Part shown: positions 56,461 to 64,000 of the stretch, in pieces | Layout of the letters: every line of letters starts with the position of its first letter | Position numbering within the stretch: position 1 is the first letter of the stretch | Source of the DNA: Effrenium voratum | Taxonomy: Eukaryota; Sar; Dinophyceae; Suessiales; Symbiodiniaceae | DNA length: 64,000 nucleotides | Assembly: GCA_963377175.1 (NCBI GenBank) | Contig: CAUJNA010001513.1 | Span: 704,548-768,547 of the forward strand | Direction: 5' to 3' | Notes under the pieces: generated by a model | Seen by the model: only the letters and a program-made list of their open reading frames with translations | The model's database searches: none | What the model was told of the DNA's origin: nothing | Made by a program: the position numbers and the translations under genes

Positions 56461-57300
56461 CATAGACACAGAATAGACAGATAGACGCATAGATAGAAAG
56501 AAAGCTAGATCTCAGAGGGGTACGTTTCGTGAGCTCCCGTCGGGCCTCCCCCCGCCAGAAAAAAAAATGAATAATTAAGACTCGAGAAGGGAAGGTACAA
56601 ACGAACAAGTTAGCCTGTGTTCTAGGATAGTGAAGTAACACCCGAAAAGTTAGCGTTAGCTTGTGTTTTCAGGATAGTGAAGTAACACTCGAAAAGTTAA
56701 CTGTTTGTTAGGAACGTGAAGTAAGAGCTGAGCAGTTGGCACAAGAAGTTGGCAGGTGAAGCAATTCTCTAGTAGTTGGCATAAGAAGTTGGCAGGTGAA
56801 GTATTGCATAAAAGTTGGCCTGAGAAGTAACTCTGACAGTTAGCATTGGCAGGAGAAGTGGGCAGGTGAAATTTGCAGCCGCTCTTAGAAGACGAACCCT
56901 TCGCAGAAAGACAGAAAGAACAACAAACATAAGGAAATGAAGAAATAATAGAAATAAAGATATAACAAAATATGTGTTTTGTGTACTGTTGCTAAAAAAC
57001 GAAGCAATAGAAGCAACAAATAAATAGAAATTAATACATACACAAATACATGATGAAACAACAAAAGAAAACTTGCGAGACACCAAGCAAGAAATAACAA
57101 ACAAAATAAAGAACAAACAGAAATGATGAAACACACAAATAACTAAGGAAACAAACGGGAAACAAAAACAACAACAAAAGAAAGCAAGTAAGAAACAAAG
57201 AACGGAATAAAGAAAGAGATGCGTAAACAACGTAATGACAGAAGGACATAATGGAATAGACAACGCCGAGGACTAACCGCAAGAAGATAATCATGACGAA
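56460..57300. repeat. AGAA / AAAC purine-rich tract with AGTTGGCA repeats
   Basis: Begins with ACACATAGACACAGAATAGA and GATAGAAAG words. It then has a block (56,640-56,870) repeating GTGAAGTAA and AGTTGGCA(N)AGAAGTTGGC, then AAGAAACAAAC strings to 57,240. The order array then purine-rich tract is the same as at 21.6-23.8 kb. Confidence 0.65.
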
Positions 57301-57717
57301 ACAACAGGGACACATAACTATAGATTTTGTATCTATCGAAACTTTCGCCCGCCGGCTTCGCTGCTTTATATTTGGAGAATCAGAACATGGCCACGTCAGG
57401 TAAACATGACAGACAGCAAATGAGGAACGGCCCGAAAGCTCATGGTGTCGGGAGCCGATCCGTGTGTCATCCGTCATGTGTCCAAACAACGCCAGGTTAC
57501 TACGAACTCTGTGGTGGTGCCTTGGCCATTCACGCCCAAGGGCTCCGTCTTGAGGCCGTAAGTCATCTGGCAGTCTGCTTACGGGTACTTGCTAAATCTT
57601 AGTTGTAAAGGTTCTTCAAATCAAGCTGGGACGGGGGGTTGCCGGGCGTGATGGGTTTTTAAGCCGCACGGCAGCAGAAATGTGCGTTTACAACCAGGAC
57701 TCAATATAATTCCTGGA

Positions 57718-58285
57718 TCATGATTTATTCCAGTGCTCAAGCAGGCAGTCGGGCAATTGTAGCTTGCTCTTCATCGGCTGTGCAGCTTTGCGCAATGACC
57801 GCAATGACCTGGCCTGCAGGTTGTTGTTGACCTGCACAACAAAGTCCTGATGTCCACCACAGTACCTCAGTTCGGACACTATCCAGCAGTCCCACAACAA
57901 ATGCAGCAAAGCTTGCGTACTCACCGTCGTACTCCTCTGCCAGGCAATCTGTGTTGTGAGACAGGTCGTAGACAAAATCGTGGCAAAACTTGATGTCGGT
58001 GCCAGCTTCGCCCCACCTCCTCCTAAACCCGTAAACAGTTCCTTCAGTCCTAAAGTCCTGACAATGTCCTAAAGAAGTCCAAGCAAAGCTCCATTGAATC
58101 GAAGTCCTGCAAAAGTATTAACTCTTACTAAAGTGCGCATAGTAAAAGCCATCATACAGCTCTAATGAAGGCCGAAACAAGTCTAGAACAAGTTCTACTA
58201 AAGCCAGAATGAAGTCTTCAAAGTCATCAATAAACATCGGGCAACGATGTGCCAGGGCGCAGGTTTGCTGGATGGCTTGCAGCGT
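57718..58285 (-). CDS. 3' exons of a multi-exon gene, unknown function
   Basis: Exon 58285-58129 (TLQAIQQTCALAHRCPMF, IDDFEDFILALVELVLDLF, LELYDGFYYAHF) follows the acceptor TTTCCAG and ends at a GTAAGAGT donor. Exon 58049-57925 (TEGTVYGFRRRWGEAGTD, IKFCHDFVYDLSHNTD, CLAEEYD) opens after TTTAG|G and ends at GTGAGTACG. A last piece after ACATCAG runs DFVVQVNNNLQARSLRSLR, KSKLQLPDCLLEHWNKS to a TGA at 57718. Read-through of the second exon (EYASFAAFVVGLLDSVRTE) is an alternative. The first two exons are strongly coding-like, with an acidic, aromatic helix. No domain was recognised. Additional 5' exons may lie at 58.5-58.7 kb (RFFSQLFFGCASR). Confidence 0.5.
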
Positions 58286-58299
58286 CTGGAAACTGAAGC

Positions 58300-59590
58300 A
58301 CAGAAATGTTCAAAGCTCGCGTCTTCCTGCCGAGTGTGTGCATTTCTGAGTTCCTGAAAGTGCAAAACGCAGGTGCAAAGCCGAAATATATAAAGAAAAC
58401 ATGCTGGTGGCACATCACATCTTGTGGCAAGACAAGCAGCTGTTAGATCTGATAGAAATGGGTGAAGGACCAACACCGGCCAACAGATGTTCCCAAACTG
58501 GGTGAATTCTGAATGATTGATGTCAAGCGCAGGCTAACGCAAACAAGTCGCTGCTTCTTCACCTCCAGCATGTCTCTCCCCAGCGGGGCCACCTGAAAGA
58601 TGTACCTTGAAGCACATCCAAAAAACAACTGGCTGAAAAACCTGACAAAACCTCCGCGAGAATACAACGTAAGAATGCCGGGTAGCTTGCCAGGCTATTT
58701 GCTTTTATTCTGATGTGTCTTCTTGTTTTTCTTGTTTGGAACGGTTGGGGAGCCCATCTTCTCAGTTCGCAAAACCTCGAAAGCCCGAACATGTAACGCC
58801 CGTAGCAAGGCTGGATTTTCTTAGAAGGCTCCGGAATCCATCAACCCCAGCTTCGAAAACGAAAAGCCTGCAAACACAAATCCAGGGGCTGATGTTCGTG
58901 ATTCGACTAGCCCAACAGAAACGACCTGACAGTTCGCGCTTGTCCTCTCGCTTGCACTGCGACAGGTATACGCATGCAAGCCGTCACGACTCCAGCTGCA
59001 AAATGCCGATCCGCCTACGCTTTCAAACGTCAGCAAAACTCACTAGGAAAGTCCCGAGGTCTTCATTCCTGGACATATACACTCATTTTTTTGTGCCACT
59101 TGCTGTTGTCGAATCTGTGTCATTTGCTGGTTTTTGCCCGGGTCCTTGATCCCCTTTGATTAACGCCGCTTGTTGCACTCATTGCGGGCCCAAACGCTTC
59201 TATCCACGACTTGTTCTTGTTGTTTGTGTGCAACCCATACAGAACCAAACGGGTGTGGGGTGAGGGCAAAGCCGGACAGTTTCTCGAACACTTCGTGCAG
59301 TCATACTGATACTCAATGCAACACCTGACATCACCGGTCAAAAGGACCGTACTTGAAGGATTGGGGCGAAGCAGCTGCCACAGAAATTTGCATGCCACGC
59401 CACGCCCACGCCAGGATGGCAATGATAATCAGCAGCAAAAACATTGACCTGACAAGAAATCTGGCATTCGAGAGTTGCTCCGAAGTTTGCTATGCTGCAT
59501 TGGGCCATAGAGAAGCATCAAAGCCCTTGTTTGAATGGCTTTCGTCGGGCTGCCGCAGGAGTGGCGTTGCTTGTTAGTCCTAAATTTGAA
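58300..59590. other. Unassigned stretch, possible 5' exons of the neighbouring gene
   Basis: Minus-strand pieces GGFVRFFSQLFFGCASR and VAPLGRDMLEVKKQRLV (58,440-58,650) look mildly coding but have unclear borders. Nothing else was supported. Confidence 0.3.
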
Positions 59591-59663
59591 CACAGAAGGT
59601 TTGGCAGAAGGACGCAATGTCCAAATTATTTCGACATTGCGTCCTTCTGCCAAACTTTCTGCG
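59591..59663. repeat. Long hairpin: perfect 23-bp stem, 11-nt loop
   Basis: GTTTGGCAGAAGGACGCAAT plus GTC (59,599-59,621) is exactly complementary to 59,633-59,655. Allowing two mismatches, the arms extend to 59,591 and 59,663. The loop is CAAATTATTTC. It could be a cruciform, a small-RNA precursor or the remnant of a miniature inverted-repeat element. Confidence 0.85.
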
Positions 59664-59669
59664 CTGGGC

Positions 59670-61690
59670 AGCTTGCCCTCCCGCGGCCTCCGCTTGTACC
59701 CTCTGAAACGCTTCCGAAACAAGTCGCTTTTGAGGAGCACGGGTGGGGTGGGGGGGCAAAGTGCTTCAAACCTTGTCCACAGAAAACAACGGACACCGTT
59801 GCTTTCCCGCAACTTAAAAGGTCACAAATGATGCTCCAACGCTCAGCGGCAGCTATTTGAGGACTGCCACTTAGATAACACGCGCACCGCTTTGCTCGAC
59901 CCAAGCAAGCGAAATGCACAAATAGCAACTGTACAGTCCGGAAAGCGATCTGTTTGAAACAGCGATGTTGAAACGTAAGAGGCGTTCAACAAGCCGTTCG
60001 GATCTGAAAGCCTTAGGCCTTCGGGCCTTTTCGCCGAAAAAGCCATTCCGTAAGCGTCCGCGTCGGTGCTGCACCGTTTCTGAAATTGTTTCTGAAATTC
60101 GTCACCACTACTTTCTCAAACAACGGATGAAATGGTGAGGTGCCTGTTAAGAGCGCTTCCGACCAAGCAGTTTTGAAGTTTGATTTCGCCTTCGTGACAC
60201 AGGAAACCTACAACTCTGGCAAGTTGAAGGTGCTGGCTACGTCTACAACTACGGCTTGGGCTAATGTGGCGTGCGCAATGCTTTCTCAGAGCTCTTGCGC
60301 GGCTTTCGCTTTTTGTACAATGTCAGTACACTGTTTGCAAGAGCCTCCTTCAAAACCCTACTTAACGTCATGCACAAAAGAACAAAACATTCAAATCGTC
60401 ACCCTTGGCACGGATTCAGAACGCTGCTCATTTGGAATTCATTCAACAAATTGATTTCACTTGGTAAACAGAAGCTGCACTGCTGCTCCCCACCAACCTG
60501 CAATACCTGGTACGCCCATCCAGCACCAATATCATCCTAGACCCGATGTTATCCTAGTAGTATGGTCCGCTATGTGCCATTGATCATCTAAAAGGGTTCT
60601 GTGGTTGAAGCAAATGCAAACATGGACGCAACCGACCGCCAGCATAACCAAAACTGGGCTGCCCTCAGATCCTACTGAAAGATTAACTTTAGTGGGTTAT
60701 AGTGGGTTAAATGGAAATCCCCACTGAACCCTAAAAAACTAAAAAGCTAAGGGGATGGCCGGGAGCCACCAAGAAAACATTCCAGCTTGCCCGCTGACTT
60801 GTGAGGCCAGGCTGCTCCACTGAGCTGCGGAACTTGCCTCACGGACGCTCAAAATGGCGATGGCCATCAAAACATGTTTGTTGAGTCTTTGCCTGAATTT
60901 TTGGTCCGTGGCTTTCAAACCAACCGACAGGCACAACCACTTTGAGGTACCTGAAAACGATCCGCCGCTGTGGATTGCCGTCCAAGCTTGCAGCAACTGT
61001 TTGATGGTCAAGTTCAGTTGAAGGCAGCCATTTCAAAGCAAACGTGAAACAGTGACCACGCCAATGTTTGTTGTGCCTTGACTGCCCGTCTTCCACCTCA
61101 ATGGACCTTTCTTCACCACGGCAACAGCTTGTACCAAACGCACATATCATATAGTCTCACTGCTCATGACGTGAACTTTGGCGGCTGACATAAAAGGCTT
61201 CTGGCTCGATGCGTGGCTATTCTTCCACCTTAGGGCGTGGCTGTACTTCACCTTGATGGCTTCAAGATCCTGCGATGCCGACAATCCCCCAGCCCTACGT
61301 CCTGGGCAAAGCAGCAATGAGCGATAATAGGTGAAGCCAATAGGTGAAGCGACCAAGCTCTTTGTGCCCTACTGGGTGCATAGCACCGCCAATGTTTAGA
61401 GAACCATAGTGATCCACAAAGGTTACCTGCACATTTTGTGACACAATCTTACAATCACAAACTTATTTGAAAAACCGACGCCGCCCGCAGAATATGTCCA
61501 CTCTGCAAGTCACTGCTGGAGGAGCAAAAGTGAGATTCTCACTCAACGCAATGCAAGGGGCGCCACTGCTGCCGTCTTTCTCGCCAAACAGGCCAAATCG
61601 ACAGTTAAATGGACCGCCAAACCAACGCAACCAAGCCGCCTTTGCAAGTCGTGTGTAGTTGTGCGTTCGTGTGGGCCTGCAAATGTATAT
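59670..61690. other. Unassigned stretch
   Basis: Several minus-strand frames of 70-100 codons exist, for example RQRLNKHVLMAIAILSVREA near 60,890. None has convincing splice borders. Confidence 0.3.
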
Positions 61691-62216
61691 GCGTGCGTGC
61701 GTGCGTGCATGCGTGCGGGAATGTTCCACGCACGGGCGTGTTCGTGTTCGTGTTCGTGTTGGTGTTGGTGTTGGTGTTGGTGTTGGTGTTGGTGTTGGTG
61801 TTCGTGTGCGTGTGCGTGGGTGTGCGTGTGCGTGTGTGCGCGTGTGCGCGTGTGTGCGTGTGTGCGTGTGTGCGTGTGTGCGTGTGCGCGTGTGCGCGTG
61901 TGCGCGTGTGCGCGTGTGCGCGTGTGCGCGTGTGCGCGTGTGGGCGTGTGTGCGTGTGTGCGTGTGTGCGTGTGTGCGTGTGTGCGTGTGTGCGTGTGTG
62001 CGTGTGTGCGTGTGTGCGTGTGTGCGTGTGTGCGTGTGTGCGTGTGTGCGTGTGTGCGTGTGTGCGTGTGTGCGTGTGTGCGTGTGTGCGTGCGTGCGTT
62101 GCGTGCGTGCGTGCGTGTGTGCGTGTGTGCGTGTGTGCGTGTGTGCGTGTGTGCGTGTGTGCATGTGTGTGTGTTGTGTGTTGTGTGTGTGTGTGTGTGT
62201 GTTGGTGTGTGTGTGT

Positions 62217-62270
<54 letters not shown>

Positions 62271-62530
62271 TGTGTGTGTGTGTGCGTGTGCGTGTGCGTG
62301 TGTTTGTTTGTGTTTGTGTTTGTGTTTGTGTTTGTGTTTTTGTTTGTGTTTGTGTTTGTGTGTGTGTGTGTCTGTGTCTGTGTCTGTGTCTGTGTCTGTG
62401 TCTGTGTCTGTCTGTGTGTCTGTGTCTGTGTCTGTGTCTGTGTCTGTGTCTGTGTCTGTGCGGGTGCCGGTGCGCTTGCGGGTACGCGTGCGCATGCGTG
62501 CGCATGCGTGCGCGTGCGCGCGTGCTGGTT
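61690..62530. repeat. 0.8-kb GT-rich simple-sequence tract
   Basis: The plus strand goes from TTCGTG and TTGGTG hexamers to GTGTGC, then pure GT (62,219-62,280), TTTGTG and CTGTGT hexamers and finally a GCGC-rich end. All six frames are open for 300-400 codons and translate to Cys/Val or His/Thr repeats, so no coding is claimed. Alternating GT/GC is a Z-DNA former. Confidence 0.95.
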
Positions 62531-64000
62531 CGCGCGCAGGTGCGCGCGCGCTCGTGGGCATGCAGCCGCGCGTGCGCGCGACTTCCTCGCCACCTGTGTC
62601 TTGGGAAATCGGTGTCTTGGGAAAGTTTTCTTTTCGGGTTCCCACGTTTTTTCGACCCGAACGAGGTCTATGTTGCGTCCGTTTCTCGAACCTTTTTTAC
62701 AGCGCATGGCGTAGCACCGCTGACAGGGTGCGTTTTGCTGCTGACTGGATGGCAAAGTAACCACCAGCATCAAGGCTGGCCCCGTGACTCATGGTCGTCT
62801 TGGAATACTGAACATCAGTGGCAACAGCCAAGAGAAACGCGTGCAAATGGTACTCGGCAGCGCACCCACCCCAAACTTATGCCAGCTACCTTGGGAATTC
62901 CATTCGCAATGTGACAGTTCCCGCGCCAAAAGCGCAGCCGGCGCCAAATTGGGCGTCCGACGACGACAGTAGCAAGGTAGGCGGTCACCAGCTGTTTTGC
63001 ACTGTCCAGGCAACAGCCTGGAGTCGTCGCCAGAACAAGGCGGGTCGTGCAATTACAGATACGTCTGTATGAAATGTCTCACCATGGTCTTCAAGGTTTT
63101 GGGATGCGAAGGTTGGGCGAAGGCCGATTTCAAGGTCTTATTTATACGTTTGCGGGAGGCGCAGGTAGATCTGGACTCCATTGCCCAGACACTTTTCGAA
63201 CCTGGCGCAGCACTGAGACGCAATGAAGTTTATGCAACCACTTGTTCAGAAGGTAGTCCAGCCACTTGTCCCTAGAACTCCTCCAGAGATGGAAGCCATG
63301 AGAATTACGTTGGGCTCAGCTGTCACGCTCTTTTCACACGAAATCCCAGATGTCCCGAAAGAGGGCATTCTGTGGGCTCAAGGGCTTTTGCATCTTTTAC
63401 TGCTGTTTCATTTTTCCGAGCAACTTTGCGCAGTCGCACGCTGCGCGCCTACACGGAAAAGCTTGGTGAAACGCAAGTCCGACCATCGAGCTACACGTGG
63501 ACGCAGTTTCAAAGTACAAGTAGACTGGAGTCCCAGAACTGTGTACAGACAACCCGCCTTACTGTACGTTGAGCATCTCAAAGAGAGTGGAACCGGATGG
63601 CAGTATTTCGACGAATTCAAGAAAATCCTATGCGCAAGCTGAGCTTGCCATTCGATATTGGAGCAGCAAACGCAATTTCCACCCGCTTACCATTGTCAAA
63701 ATATCGCACTGTGAGAACTACCGCCAGGCCTGAGTTCTTACAACGCAAACCGCTGGGATTCCGCACCACCTCACAAATGAGACGCACGCACACACACACA
63801 CACACTCAATTGGAAAGGTTTGTTTGCGAAGTCCCCAGGGCGGCGCGTGCGAGGCTTCCAAACTCAATTCGGTGAAGCAACAGCAACAGCAAGTCAGCAA
63901 AGAAGGTTTGTCATTTTTGCAGGTACGTGGTTTGAGCGTCCTCAAACCATATCACTGTGCAACAGATGCGTCTTCGTTGGCTGGAGACACCTGAAGCACA
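62530..64000. other. Unassigned right end of the window
   Basis: Mixed DNA with two plus-strand frames (92 codons at 62,997-63,275; 139 codons at 63,223-63,642) that overlap in different frames and lack motifs. A short CA repeat lies at 63,784-63,806. Confidence 0.35.

Noticed and set aside
61609..62773. Open frames of 320-436 codons on both strands
   Set aside because: They translate the GT/GTGTGC tract into Cys/Val/Arg or His/Thr repeats. All frames are open at once, so this is simple sequence, not genes.
63223..63642. Plus-strand frame of 139 codons
   Set aside because: Overlaps another frame of similar quality in a different phase; no domain or borders to decide.

Overview
The window looks like nuclear DNA of a dinoflagellate, probably close to Symbiodiniaceae. 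This is inferred from gene architecture, not from a database match. The recognisable genes are on the minus strand and are cut into exons of about 30-165 bp. Introns begin with GT, GC or GA and usually end AG|G. One gene is an RRM/CCCH RNA-binding protein with GGKG and Met-rich linkers, and one mobile element carries a lysine-rich CxxC protein and a DDE-like transposase of a kind I associate with dinoflagellates. I see no bacterial operons, tRNA, rRNA or CRISPR.

Layout. 0-1.3 kb: end of a possible plus-strand gene. 1.3-19.3 kb: repeat-dominated DNA. It holds a 1,030-bp dimeric satellite in six full copies and one partial copy (2.27-9.09 kb), diverged solitary monomers, very AT-rich spacers, a CCAGC-rich stretch and a 1.45-kb strand-asymmetric A-rich tract. 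19.8-27.0 kb (minus): a ten-exon RRM/CCCH gene that I could reconstruct with consistent reading phase except for one apparently missing microexon; intron 7 holds a GC-rich array and a GATA/AGAA tract. 28.8-32.5 kb (minus): a six-exon gene of unknown function (150 aa), whose third intron holds a 1.5-kb TTGC/TTGT tract. 32.5-33.1 and 36.4-37.0 kb: weaker minus-strand exon candidates. 38.3-42.1 kb: nothing convincing. 42.15-43.05 kb: a degenerate GC-rich array.

43,056-56,395: a 13.3-kb DNA transposon, bounded by 36/37-bp terminal inverted repeats and inserted inside that GC-rich array, which resumes at 56.40 kb. Its genes all read on the minus strand. In order of transcription they are a two-part large protein (55.7-52.9 kb), small lysine-rich proteins in a duplicated block (52.8-50.6 kb), a Pro/Gln-rich protein (49.4-48.2 kb), a Lys-rich CxxC protein (47.3-45.85 kb) and a DDE-like transposase (45.4-43.4 kb). 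The coding parts carry many 1-2-nt frame changes but few in-frame nonsense codons. A short palindromic motif (ACAGCCA...GGCTC) recurs about two dozen times, only in the spacers or introns of this element.

56.4-57.3 kb: continuation of the interrupted array and its purine-rich partner. 57.7-58.3 kb (minus): a further multi-exon gene of unknown function. 58.3-64 kb: mostly unassigned, with a perfect 23-bp-stem hairpin at 59.6 kb and a long GT-rich tract at 61.7-62.5 kb. Nothing was computed: repeat identities, phases and motif counts were read by eye.
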